In this document: positions 1 to 8,390 of the stretch, one piece after another
Position numbering within the stretch: the first letter of the stretch is position 1
Layout of the letters: each line of letters begins with the position of its first letter
Assembly: GCA_966211955.1 (NCBI GenBank)
Contig: CBIHOF010000009.1
Coordinates: 139,296 to 203,295, forward strand
Direction: 5' to 3'
DNA length: 64,000 bases
Source of the DNA: Albitalea sp966211955
GTDB taxonomy: Bacteria; Pseudomonadota; Gammaproteobacteria; Burkholderiales; Burkholderiaceae_C
The notes under the pieces: generated by a model
Database searches by the model: none
What the model saw: only the letters and a program-made list of their open reading frames with translations
What the model was told of the DNA's origin: nothing
Translations under genes and position numbers: made by a program

Positions 1-551
1 CCGATGTGGCCGAGCGCGGCAGACAGATCCCCCGGCCCGACGAAAAGCGCATCCACGCCCTCGACAGCCGCGATCGCGTCGATCTGCTCCACCGCCTGCG
101 GCGTCTCGATCTGCACGATCACGCCCAGCTGCTCGTTGGCCGAGCGGAAATAGTTGGGCGTGGTGCCGAAGCGCGTCGCGCGGCTCATGCCGGCCATGCC
201 GCGCACGCCGTGCGGCGGGTAGCGTGTCGCCGCCACCGCGCGGCGCGCCTCGTCGGCGTTCTGCACCATCGGGAACATCACCGTGGTGGCGCCCGCATCG
301 AGCACGCGCTTGACCATCACCGCGTCGTTCCAGGGCACGCGCAGCACCGTCAGCATCTTGGTGCCCGACAAGGCCTGCAGCACGTGCACCACGCCCATGA
401 TGTCCAGCGGCGCGTGCTCCATGTCGACCACTCCCCAGTCGAAGCCTGCATGGCCGATGGCCTCGGCGATGAGCGGACTGGCCGAGCTGATCCAGGTGCC
501 CACGGGAGGATGTGCTCCCGATGACTTCAACAGCTGCCGGAAAGCGTTCAA
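1..551 (-). CDS. HpcH/HpaI family aldolase, 3' end cut by window
   Basis: Class II metal-dependent aldolase of the 2-keto-3-deoxy acid type, which splits hydroxy-oxo-diacids to pyruvate or a related oxoacid plus an aldehyde. On the minus strand 183 codons are visible of a usual 250-270. VVDMEHAPLD carries the Glu-His pair near the catalytic base, QIETPQAV the metal Glu, and LFVGPGDLS the second metal ligand and the phosphate-type loop. The start chosen is TTG at 549-551, because GAGGAG sits just upstream of it and the family N-terminus (NAFRQLLKSSG) follows directly. The C-terminus lies to the left of the window. The natural substrate cannot be told from the sequence. It follows the GNAT gene on the same strand by 44 nt. 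Confidence 0.85.
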   Translation of the reverse strand, partial: MNAFRQLLKSSGAHPPVGTWISSASPLIAEAIGHAGFDWGVVDMEHAPLDIMGVVHVLQALSGTKMLTVLRVPWNDAVMVKRVLDAGATTVMFPMVQNADEARRAVAATRYPPHGVRGMAGMSRATRFGTTPNYFRSANEQLGVIVQIETPQAVEQIDAIAAVEGVDALFVGPGDLSAALGHI

Positions 552-595
552 GACTCGCTCCTCGAGGTCGGAAGCCGTGAAGGGCTTCCTGGTAC

Positions 596-1105
596 TTAGT
601 ACTGGGATGGCGTGACGCCCAGCGTCGCCTTCAGGTAGTGTGCGCCCGGAATGGGGTTGTAGTAGTACGGCGGGATTTCCTCGAAGCCCAGCGAGGCGTA
701 CAGCCCGCGTGCGGCCTCCATGTCGTCCAGCGTGTCCAGCAGCACCTCGGAGTAGCCGATGCGCTGGGCTTCATCCAGCAGCGCCTGCGCCATCACGCGG
801 CCGAGGCCGAAGCGGCGGAAGGCCGGGCGCACGTACAGGCGCTTCATCTCGCAGGAGTTGCCGTTGTCGGCGTCGCTGAAGGCGCGCAGCGCACCGCAGC
901 CGGCGAGCTGGCCATCCACGAAGGCCAGCAGGAGCGCCCCGGCCGGTGCGGCGTAGTCGCCAGGCAGGCCGGCGAGCTCCTGCTCGAAGTTCTGGAAGCA
1001 CAGGTCCACCTCGAGACTTTGCGCGTACTCGCGAAAGATCTCTCGCGTGGCAGCGAGGAGGTCGGGCGTGTCCGGGGTGGCCAGACGAATCTCGGGGGCG
1101 TCCAT
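596..1105 (-). CDS. GNAT family N-acetyltransferase
   Basis: Predicted cytoplasmic acetyl-CoA-dependent acyltransferase of 169 aa. The acetyl-CoA binding motif A is clear as RLYVRPAFRRFGLGR, with the R-x-x-G-x-G pyrophosphate loop, preceded by the strand that begins CEMK. The last third (YASLGFEEIPPYY) is the usual motif B end of small-molecule GNATs. An in-frame TTG lies six bases upstream at 1111, but the ATG at 1105 is the simpler start; neither has a convincing ribosome binding site. The acceptor substrate is unknown. It is upstream of the aldolase gene on the same strand and could share its transcript. Confidence 0.85.
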   Translation of the reverse strand: MDAPEIRLATPDTPDLLAATREIFREYAQSLEVDLCFQNFEQELAGLPGDYAAPAGALLLAFVDGQLAGCGALRAFSDADNGNSCEMKRLYVRPAFRRFGLGRVMAQALLDEAQRIGYSEVLLDTLDDMEAARGLYASLGFEEIPPYYYNPIPGAHYLKATLGVTPSQY

Positions 1106-1135
1106 CCGCAAGCGGAAAGCGAAGGGAAAAACAGT

Positions 1136-1816
1136 TTAGCCGCCCAAGCTGACCAGCCACGCCACCCCGACGCCACACAGGGTAACCACCAGCAAGGCCA
1201 GGCCACGCACCCGCCAGTGGTCGGCCGAGGCAGGCACGCCTTGCGGCAGGTCCTTGTCGCCGACGATCATCGGGCGCACCAGGTTGCGGCGGTGCTTCAC
1301 GAGGTAGAAGGCGATGGCCAGCACGTGCAAGGTGATCAGCGCGACGATGATCCACTGGCCCAGCCCCTTGTGCCACGACGTCAGCTTGCTGCTGGTGTCG
1401 CCCGACACGAACTTGATCAGCGGCCCGGTGTTGGCGATCTCGTCGTCGGCGAACAGCCCGGTGGCGACCTGCGCCGCGAGAAGGGCGAGCAACCCGAACA
1501 CCGAGAAGGCGCCCATCGGGTTATGGCCGACCTCGTGATGCTCGTCGTCGCGGCTTTGCCCCCGCATGTAGCGCAGCACCGCCTGCGGCGAATAGATGAA
1601 GCGCGAGAAGCGCGACCAGTGTCCGCCGATCAGGCCCCACACCAGTCGGAAAGCCAACAGCGTGAAGACGACGTAGCCCAGTCGGAAATGCCACACCATC
1701 GCATTGCCACCGACATGTGCGCTGAGGATGGAGGCGATCACGCAGGTGGCCAGCACCCAGTGGAAGAGCCGCGTGGGCAGGTCCCACACGCGGGTGGGCA
1801 GGAGAGGTCGGGTCAT
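1136..1816 (-). CDS. cytochrome b561 family membrane protein
   Basis: Di-haem b-type inner membrane protein of 226 aa that would pass electrons from the quinone pool to a periplasmic partner. It starts with the family signature VWDLPTRLFHWVLA, whose His is a haem ligand, and has further His at HFRLGY, HHEVGHNPMG and HKGLGQW, with four or five hydrophobic segments. The ATG at 1816 is chosen over a longer frame to 1891 because the signature begins right after it. It is divergent from a cytochrome c' gene 283 nt away. Such b561/c-type pairs are a common electron-transfer unit, so the two probably work together. The intervening region holds both promoters, but I could not pick one with confidence. 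Confidence 0.88.
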   Translation of the reverse strand: MTRPLLPTRVWDLPTRLFHWVLATCVIASILSAHVGGNAMVWHFRLGYVVFTLLAFRLVWGLIGGHWSRFSRFIYSPQAVLRYMRGQSRDDEHHEVGHNPMGAFSVFGLLALLAAQVATGLFADDEIANTGPLIKFVSGDTSSKLTSWHKGLGQWIIVALITLHVLAIAFYLVKHRRNLVRPMIVGDKDLPQGVPASADHWRVRGLALLVVTLCGVGVAWLVSLGG

Positions 1817-2099
1817 GCGAAACGGAACTCCGCGAATGGTGAAACAGAAACAAGCAGCGAGAAACGGGCCAGCGACGGGGCCGGGGTACAACCGGTAACG
1901 ATAACCGCTGATACCGCCGTCGGGGACCCTCCATTCCCGAAGCCATCACACGCCGCACTTCGCACCTCGCGAATTCCTGGGATTTACCCGAGCGAGGGAA
2001 TGCCGCCTGGGTGTGCTGCGTACACTCGACAGCACTCGCGCGCGGCTTGGGCGCGATCTGCTTCATCCGTTTGATCAACGTCCTCCTGGAGAACTCCGA

Positions 2100-2552
2100 A
2101 TGAAGAAACTGATCCTGGCGTGCGCCGCGGTGGGCGCCCTGGCGGCATCGCTGCCGGCGGCGGCGCAATTCCAGAAGCCCGAAGACGCCATCAAGTACCG
2201 CAAGGCCGCCTTCACGGTCATGGCCACGCATTTCGGCCGCGTCGGCGCAATGGCCAATGGCAAGGTCCCATTCGACGCGAAGGCAGTGGCGGACAACGCC
2301 GAGATCGCGACGATGATGTCCAAGCTGCCTTATGCCGGCTTCGTCGAAGGCAGCGACAAGGGCGACACCAAGGCCAAGCCGGAAGTCTGGAGCGATTCCG
2401 AGAAATTCAAGGCGGCCGCGACGAAGATGCAAGACGAGATGGTCAAGCTCAACGCCGCGGCCAAGACCGGCAACCAGGATGCCATCAAGGCGGCCTTCGG
2501 CCCGGTCGGGCAGGCTTGCAAGGCGTGCCACGACAACTTCCGCAAAGAGTGA
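2100..2552 (+). CDS. cytochrome c' (class II c-type cytochrome)
   Basis: Periplasmic high-spin haem protein of 150 aa. In this family the mono-haem four-helix bundle binds NO and CO and helps protect against nitrosative stress. A Sec signal peptide of about 22 residues ends at PAAAQ, leaving a mature part of normal length. The haem-binding CKACH lies near the C-terminus, which is typical of cytochrome c' rather than class I c-type cytochromes. GGAG precedes the ATG by a normal distance. It is divergent to the cytochrome b561 gene, its likely redox partner. Two inverted repeats follow the stop codon. Confidence 0.92.
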   Translation: MKKLILACAAVGALAASLPAAAQFQKPEDAIKYRKAAFTVMATHFGRVGAMANGKVPFDAKAVADNAEIATMMSKLPYAGFVEGSDKGDTKAKPEVWSDSEKFKAAATKMQDEMVKLNAAAKTGNQDAIKAAFGPVGQACKACHDNFRKE

Positions 2553-2565
2553 CATGGAGCCCCCT

Positions 2566-2635
2566 CGGCTGGTGAGTACACCAGCCGATCCCCCGAGGGG
2601 GTGAACGCGGACATGAATCGTCCAGTGGACGATTC
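2566..2635. terminator. two hairpins between convergent genes
   Basis: The first dyad is CGGCTGGTG at 2566-2574, loop AGTA, and CACCAGCCG at 2579-2587, flanked by pairing C5/G5 runs. The second is GAATCGTCCA at 2615-2624 against TGGACGATTC at 2626-2635. Neither has a T-run, so they are terminator-like rather than textbook terminators. They lie between the convergent cytochrome c' and alaX genes. Confidence 0.5.
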
Positions 2636-2739
2636 GTGCCAGTGAACGGCCGGCTTGGGAGCGGCCCGGCGCTCGGCCCGCTGGACTCACTAGGCCCGTC
2701 GCGGTCGGCAGGGTGGTGCTCCAGTGGGGCGGCAGGGCC

Positions 2740-3471
2740 TCAATCGGCGAATCCGAGCACCACGCGCCGGGTCATCGCCGACTTCTTCTCGATCTTCGTG
2801 ACCACCACCGCGCCGATCTCCGCGGTGTTGGCCACGTGCGTGCCGCCGCAGGGCTGAAGGTCGACGCCGTCGATTTCCAGCAATCGCACGCGCCCCGTTC
2901 CGCGCGGGGGCTGGACGCTCATGCTGCGCACGAGGCCGGGGTTGGCATCGAGCTCCTCGTCGCTGATCCAGCGGTGGCTCACCGCATGGGCACCGGCCAC
3001 CAGCCTGGCGATGCCGGCAGTGAGCGCGTCCTTGTCCAGCGGGTCGCTCATGTGGAAGTCCAGCCGCGCATAACCGGCGGTGATCGAGCAGCCATCGACG
3101 GGATGCGGCACCAGGGCGCACAGCAGGTGCGTGGCGGTGTGAAAGCGCATGTGACGATGGCGGCGGGCCCAGTCGACCGCAACGGAAACTGCGTCGCCTG
3201 GTTTCAGTGAAGTGACGGCCTCGTCCTGCCCCGCCGCCGGCACGTGGACGATCTCGCCCGGCGTGTCGCCCTTGCGCGTGTCGGCGATGTTGACGACCAA
3301 ACCGTCCGGGCGGCGCAGCTCCCCGCTGTCGCCGGCCTGCCCACCGCCATGCGGATAGAACACGCTGCGGTCCAGCCGGATGCCGCGTTCGTCGATGCCG
3401 GTGATGCGTGCATCGCAAGCGCGGAGGTGAGCGTCTTCGCGAAACAGTTCGATGGTGGCGGGTGTGGACAT
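2740..3471 (-). CDS. alaX: alanyl-tRNA editing protein AlaX
   Basis: Free-standing trans-editing hydrolase of 243 aa that removes serine or glycine mis-charged on tRNA-Ala, like the editing and C-Ala parts of alanyl-tRNA synthetase. The zinc site is visible as HTATH near the middle and CGGTH near the C-terminus. FYPHGGGQAGDSG at the start is the typical second-domain beginning of this family. Two in-frame ATGs at 3480 and 3471 are possible; 3471 gives the family N-terminus MSTPATIELF. No strong ribosome site is visible. It is divergent to the SLBB exporter gene, 201 nt away, and convergent with cytochrome c'. Confidence 0.9.
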   Translation of the reverse strand: MSTPATIELFREDAHLRACDARITGIDERGIRLDRSVFYPHGGGQAGDSGELRRPDGLVVNIADTRKGDTPGEIVHVPAAGQDEAVTSLKPGDAVSVAVDWARRHRHMRFHTATHLLCALVPHPVDGCSITAGYARLDFHMSDPLDKDALTAGIARLVAGAHAVSHRWISDEELDANPGLVRSMSVQPPRGTGRVRLLEIDGVDLQPCGGTHVANTAEIGAVVVTKIEKKSAMTRRVVLGFAD

Positions 3472-3672
3472 GGCGGGCATGACGAAGCCGGTGACCGAGA
3501 GAAGCCGTGGCTGCAAATCATAGGCTTCGAACCCTCCGCAAGCCCCTCGGGTGAGCCGCCCTGGGGCATCCATTACCATCGCGGGCTGCCAGGGTCGTCC
3601 GTCAGGCCGACCCGCGTCGGTCCTCGCCGGCAGCGCGGCACCGTCCCCTTATCGGCTCTCGCCTCACTCCGC

Positions 3673-6237
3673 ATGCGCCACCTTCATCTTCTGCTTGCTC
3701 TGTGTCTTTCGAGCAGCGCCGTCATGGCACAGCAGCAAACCGACAGCACGAGCGGCGGCACTTTCGTCTCGCCCGGCTATCCGTCCGCTCAAACCCAGGG
3801 CACCGGCACGTCCACCAACGGCACGTCCTCCAATACCGGCGTCAATGGCAACCGCCGAAGCGTGGACGCCAACGGCAACCCGCCCACGGGTGACAACGGC
3901 ATTCCGACGGTCCGCTCGCAGGACACGTCCAACATGACGCCGCAGCAGCGCGCCGAGGCTCGGGAGCGCGAACTGGCTGCGCGGCGGCTGGCCAAGCCCG
4001 CCAAGCCCAGCGAATTCCAGCGCTTCGTCGAGGACGCGACGGGCCGATTGCTCCCGGTCTTCGGCGCCGACTTCTTCGCCGACGGACCAGCCGGCCCGAA
4101 CACCGTGGACAACGTGCCGGTCGCGGGCGACTACATCATCGGTCCCGGCGACGAACTCGTGATCCGCGCCTGGGGCTCCATCGACGTCGACTACCGCGCC
4201 ACGGTGGACCGCAACGGCCAGATCAGCCTGCCCAAGGTCGGCAGCTTCAATGTGGCGGGCGTGCATGCGAGCGACATCGACAAGCACCTGCGCGCACAGA
4301 TCGGCCGCGTGTTCACCAACTTCAACCTGAGCGTGACGCTTGGCCACCTGCGCGGCGTGAAGGTGTTTGTCGTCGGTCCGGCGCAGCATCCGGGCGTGTA
4401 CACGCTCGCGAGCCAGTCCACCGTGCTGTCGGCGGTGGTCGCCGCCGGCGGCCCAGGGCCCAACGGGTCGATGCGCCGGGTGCTGCTTCGCCGCGACGGC
4501 AAGCTGCTGTCCGAGCTCGACGTCTATGACTTCCTCGTCCAGGGCGACAAGTCCAAGGACGTGCAGCTTGCCGCGGGCGACGTGATCGTGTTCCAGCCGG
4601 TCGGGCCGCGGGTGGCGCTGACCGGCGCGCTCGAGACGCCTGGCATCTACGAGCTGAAGAGCCCGCAGGAACCGCTGCGCGACGTGCTGGCCTACGCCGG
4701 CGGCGCCCCCGTCCTTGCGAACCAGAACCGCGGACAGCTGGAGCGCATCGATCCGTCGCAGCCGAAGGCCGCGCGCATGGTGGAAGAGTTCAAGCTCGAC
4801 ACCACCGGCATGCAAAAGCCGCTGCGTGACGGCGACGTCGTGACGCTCTTGGAGATCTCGCCGCAGTTCGCCAATGCGGTGACGCTCAAGGGTCACGTGG
4901 CGCAGCCGCTTCGCTACCCCTACAAGCCGGGTATGCGCATCAGCGACCTGATCCCGGACAAGGACGCGCTGATCTCGCCGGACTTCTATCGTCGCAAGAA
5001 CCTGCTGGTGCAGATGATCGACGAGCCGGAGGATGAAGGCGATTCGAGGATGACGGGCCGGAACGGTGCCCGCAGCGCAAGGTCCGACAACAACGACAAC
5101 AGATACAACAACGCCGCGGGCGCGGACGGGCGCCGGCGCGACTCCGTGGGCATTCCTGACGACTCACGCCGTGGCTCTGAAAGTACCAGCCGCAGCCGCG
5201 AGCGCGACCGGCGCGCTGACCGCGAGGCCGCGGAGATCGCCAAGAAGGCGCCATCCGCGCTGTTCGAGGAACTGAACTGGGACTACGCCGTCATCGAGCG
5301 CCTGAACCCCACGGACATCACGACGCAGGTGATCCCGTTCAACCTTGGCAAGGCGGTTCTGCAGCACGATCCGCTGCAGGACATCGCGCTGATGCCGGGC
5401 GACGTGGTGACGGTCTACAGCCAGAAGGACATTCGCGTTCCTGTCGCACGCCAGACGCGGCTCGTTTCTCTCGAAGGCGAGATCGCCGCTCCCGGTGTGT
5501 ATCAACTGCTGCCCGGTGAAACGCTGCGCGCGTTGATCTTGCGAGTTGGAGGTTTTACCGCGCAGGCCTATGTCTACGGCCTTGAGTTCAGCCGCGAAGA
5601 AACGCGTCAGCGCCAGCGCGAGAACCTGCAGTCTGCAATGCAGCGCTTGCAGGCGCTGTCTGCAACGCAAGGCGCGCGCAATGCCGCCAATGCGCGAGAT
5701 GACACTGGCGACCGCAGCGCCGCCATCAGCCAGGCCGCGACGCAGGCGCAGATGGCGCGGCTTGCGCAGGTGCAGCCCAACGGGCGGATCGCGCTGGAAC
5801 TGTCGCCGGATGCGACCTCCGTCGAGTCGCTGCCCGATGTGCCGCTCGAACACGGCGACCGCATCAGCGTCCCGGCGCGCCCGGGCTTCGTCACGGTCGC
5901 CGGTGCGGTGCTGAACAACAACGGCTTCCTGTGGAAACCCGGGCGCACGGCGGGCGATTACGTGAAGCTCGCCGGCCTGGACGAAGCCGCGGAGCGGGAC
6001 AACATGTTCATCCTGCGCGCCGACGGCACGGTCGCCAGTTCGACCGACAAGCGCGGCTTCTTCGGCTTCGGCGGCGTGGAATCGCAGGTACTGCAACCTG
6101 GAGATGCGGTGATCGTCCCCAATCAGCTCGACTACGAAACCTGGGGCCGTGCCCTCGTGCGCAACCTCAAGGACTGGTCGCAGATCTTCTCGCAGTTCGG
6201 ACTTGGCGCGGCTGCGATCAAGACTCTGCGGAACTGA
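3673..6237 (+). CDS. SLBB-domain polysaccharide export outer membrane protein
   Basis: Secreted 854-aa protein of the Wza/KpsD family that would form the outer-membrane exit channel for a surface polysaccharide. A signal peptide covers residues 1-19 (LLALCLSSSAVMAQ). The Poly_export domain is at about 150-225 (YIIGPGDELVIRAWG), followed by several SLBB ligand-grip repeats near 230-310, 315-395, 595-640 and 738-815. It is longer than KpsD (about 560 aa) because of more SLBB copies and two low-complexity parts: a Ser/Thr/Asn/Gly-rich stretch at 22-95 and a very polar Arg/Asp/Asn insertion at 455-525. The start follows a divergent gap from alaX. Its stop is one base before the ATG of the Wzz-type gene, so the two form one operon. 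Confidence 0.9.
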   Translation: MRHLHLLLALCLSSSAVMAQQQTDSTSGGTFVSPGYPSAQTQGTGTSTNGTSSNTGVNGNRRSVDANGNPPTGDNGIPTVRSQDTSNMTPQQRAEARERELAARRLAKPAKPSEFQRFVEDATGRLLPVFGADFFADGPAGPNTVDNVPVAGDYIIGPGDELVIRAWGSIDVDYRATVDRNGQISLPKVGSFNVAGVHASDIDKHLRAQIGRVFTNFNLSVTLGHLRGVKVFVVGPAQHPGVYTLASQSTVLSAVVAAGGPGPNGSMRRVLLRRDGKLLSELDVYDFLVQGDKSKDVQLAAGDVIVFQPVGPRVALTGALETPGIYELKSPQEPLRDVLAYAGGAPVLANQNRGQLERIDPSQPKAARMVEEFKLDTTGMQKPLRDGDVVTLLEISPQFANAVTLKGHVAQPLRYPYKPGMRISDLIPDKDALISPDFYRRKNLLVQMIDEPEDEGDSRMTGRNGARSARSDNNDNRYNNAAGADGRRRDSVGIPDDSRRGSESTSRSRERDRRADREAAEIAKKAPSALFEELNWDYAVIERLNPTDITTQVIPFNLGKAVLQHDPLQDIALMPGDVVTVYSQKDIRVPVARQTRLVSLEGEIAAPGVYQLLPGETLRALILRVGGFTAQAYVYGLEFSREETRQRQRENLQSAMQRLQALSATQGARNAANARDDTGDRSAAISQAATQAQMARLAQVQPNGRIALELSPDATSVESLPDVPLEHGDRISVPARPGFVTVAGAVLNNNGFLWKPGRTAGDYVKLAGLDEAAERDNMFILRADGTVASSTDKRGFFGFGGVESQVLQPGDAVIVPNQLDYETWGRALVRNLKDWSQIFSQFGLGAAAIKTLRN

Positions 6238-6238
6238 C

Positions 6239-7474
6239 ATGAATGAACGAGTGATGGACCCGAACGAGGCCGCAGAGATCGAGGAAGACGAAGGGCCGAG
6301 CGTCTCGCTGGCCGAGCTGCTTGCATGGCTTGGCGAAGGCAAGCGATTGATTGGCATCGTCACGCTGGCCTTCGCTATTGCCGCGCTGATCACGGCGTTG
6401 GTGCTGCCACCCGTCTACACCGCCCGGGTGGCGCTGCTTCCGCCGGGCTCACAGCAGCAAAGCGGCTCCGCAGCAGCTCTGGCCGCGCTCGGCTCCTTGG
6501 GCGGACTGGCCGGCGGCTTGGCATCCAAGACGCCCGACGAACTCTACGTGTCATTGCTCAAGAGCGACAGCGTGGTGCGCGAGCTGGACCAGCGCTTCAA
6601 TCTGAAGAAGCGCTATGAGGTCAAGACCAATGAGGCGTTGAGAAAGGTCTTCCCCAAGTACATCCGGGTCAGCTCTGACAAGAAGAGCGGCGTCATCCAG
6701 GTCGAGGTCGACGACGAAGAACCCAAATTCGCGGCCGACATGGCCAATGCCCTGCCCGAAGAACTGGCCAAGCTGCTGTCGCGCCTGGCAGTGACGGAAG
6801 CTCAGCAACGCCGCCTCTTCTACGAGCAGCAGCTCAAGGACACGAAAGAGCACCTGATCAAGGCCGAGCAAGACCTGCGCACCGTGCAGGAAAAGTCCGG
6901 CGTGATCGTGCTCGACAAGCAGGCCGAGGCGCTGATCGGCGGGGCAGCGCAGCTGCGTGCCTTGATCGCCGAACGCGAGGTGCAGCTGAAGGTGCTGCGC
7001 ACAGCGGCGACCGACCAGAACCCCGACGTGATGCGGATGAATTCGGAGCTGCAGGCCCTGCGCGCGGAACTCAATCGCATGGAATCCCGCCAAGGCAGCG
7101 CAGGCGGCAACGCCAGTCCAGTCGACCTGCCGGTGGGCAAGATTCCCGAGGCGGCAATCGACTACGTGCGCGCGCGGCGCGAACTCAAGCTGCAGGAAAC
7201 GCTGCTCGAAGGCATCGTGCGCCAGTACGAGCTGGCCAAGCTGGACGAAGCCAAGGAAGGCGCGAGCCCGCAGCTGGTCGACAAGGCGCTGCCGCCGGAC
7301 TACAAGTCCAAGCCCTCGCGTGCACTGATCGTGCTCGGCGGCCTGCTGCTCGGCCTGATCGGCTCCAGCCTCTTCGTGATCATCCGCAGCTATTCGGCCC
7401 TCGCCCGCGAGCAAGATCCCGAGCGCGCCGCCGCCTGGCAATCGGTTCGCCAGGCCTGGCGCCTGCGCCGCTGA
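6239..7474 (+). CDS. Wzz/chain-length determinant family protein
   Basis: Inner-membrane polysaccharide co-polymerase of 411 aa that would set chain length and dock with the exporter encoded just upstream. There is a membrane helix at about 35-58 (LIGIVTLAFAIAALITALVL), the Wzz head with PPVYTARVALLPPG, a long predicted coiled coil in the middle, and a C-terminal helix (IVLGGLLLGLIGSSLFVII) after the usual Pro-rich DKALPPDYKSKPSR. No tyrosine kinase domain is fused. It begins with ATG at 6239, one base after the stop of the exporter gene. No glycosyltransferase or flippase gene lies nearby, so the pair must serve a polysaccharide made elsewhere. Confidence 0.88.
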   Translation: MNERVMDPNEAAEIEEDEGPSVSLAELLAWLGEGKRLIGIVTLAFAIAALITALVLPPVYTARVALLPPGSQQQSGSAAALAALGSLGGLAGGLASKTPDELYVSLLKSDSVVRELDQRFNLKKRYEVKTNEALRKVFPKYIRVSSDKKSGVIQVEVDDEEPKFAADMANALPEELAKLLSRLAVTEAQQRRLFYEQQLKDTKEHLIKAEQDLRTVQEKSGVIVLDKQAEALIGGAAQLRALIAEREVQLKVLRTAATDQNPDVMRMNSELQALRAELNRMESRQGSAGGNASPVDLPVGKIPEAAIDYVRARRELKLQETLLEGIVRQYELAKLDEAKEGASPQLVDKALPPDYKSKPSRALIVLGGLLLGLIGSSLFVIIRSYSALAREQDPERAAAWQSVRQAWRLRR

Positions 7475-7478
7475 CGAT

Positions 7479-8366
7479 TCACGCGGGCGCCTTCGCCAAC
7501 GCAAGAATCGCCGCCGCCTGCTGCATCGTCTGCTCATACGCAGCGCGGGCGGTGGTCTCACGGTACTCGCGGCTCAGGTTGACCCAGTAGCCGAAGTACG
7601 GGTGCAGCACGAGGTCCGCGAGCCTGGCCTCGGCATCGATCTGCGCGCGCTTGATGCGATCGCCCTCGATGTATTTCTCGGCACCGGCCGGACGCGGCTT
7701 GTCCATGTGCACCGCGACGTCCACCGCCAGCACCTTGCGCGCGCCGAGCAGGCGCGCCGTCTTCACTGGTAGCGGGCTGGACACGTCCGCATCGACCGTG
7801 TCGCGGCCACGAATGCGCACCGGCGCGAACCGCCCTGGGATGGCGCACGACGCCTGCACCGCGTAGCCCAGGTCGCCCTGGTTGAACACCACCGGGCTGC
7901 CGGACTGCACGTCGGTGGCCACCACCGCCAGCGGAATCTTCAGCTCGTCGAAGGAGTGCACCTGCAGTGACTCGCGCACGAGTGCCGCGATCTTGCTGCC
8001 CTCCATCTGCACGCCGCCGGATGGCGACCATCGCGCGAGGCGATAGAAATCGAATTCGAAGGCCAGCGATTCGATGCGCTCGATGCTGATGCCCGCCGCC
8101 AGCGCACTGCCGATCAAGGCACCCACCGACGCACCAACAACCAGGTCGGGCTCGACCTGCAGCTCCTTCAGTGCCCGCACCACGCCCACATGCGCGAAGC
8201 CGCGCGGGCCGCCGGCCGCGAGCACGAGTGCGAGCCCCGGATGCGTCGTGGTCGGCGTGAACGACGGGGCGTCCGCGCCATCGACGCGCGTCACGTCGAC
8301 GCCGCAGCCGCTGAGCCAGGCCAGCGGCGGCAATGCCAGCGATGCGATCAATCCACGTCGATGCAT
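7479..8366 (-). CDS. patatin-like phospholipase, predicted lipoprotein
   Basis: Serine acyl hydrolase of 295 aa of the RssA/patatin family. The N-terminus has a lipobox, LSGC, after a hydrophobic stretch, so it should be a membrane-anchored lipoprotein. The oxyanion loop AAGGPRGFAHVG and the nucleophile elbow GASVG (with Ser) are in the right order. The dyad Asp is in DADVSSPLP where most patatins have D-G-G or D-G-A; this should still be functional but is unusual. It is convergent with the Wzz gene with only 4 nt between stops, and lies downstream of the dehydratase-like gene on the same strand, 24 nt away. Substrate unknown. Confidence 0.87.
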   Translation of the reverse strand: MHRRGLIASLALPPLAWLSGCGVDVTRVDGADAPSFTPTTTHPGLALVLAAGGPRGFAHVGVVRALKELQVEPDLVVGASVGALIGSALAAGISIERIESLAFEFDFYRLARWSPSGGVQMEGSKIAALVRESLQVHSFDELKIPLAVVATDVQSGSPVVFNQGDLGYAVQASCAIPGRFAPVRIRGRDTVDADVSSPLPVKTARLLGARKVLAVDVAVHMDKPRPAGAEKYIEGDRIKRAQIDAEARLADLVLHPYFGYWVNLSREYRETTARAAYEQTMQQAAAILALAKAPA

Positions 8367-8390
8367 CGCGGCATCGTAGTGGAGCGACCC

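Noticed and set aside
6..615. Plus-strand frames over the left end
   Set aside because: They are antisense to the HpcH/HpaI aldolase, whose motifs read well on the minus strand.
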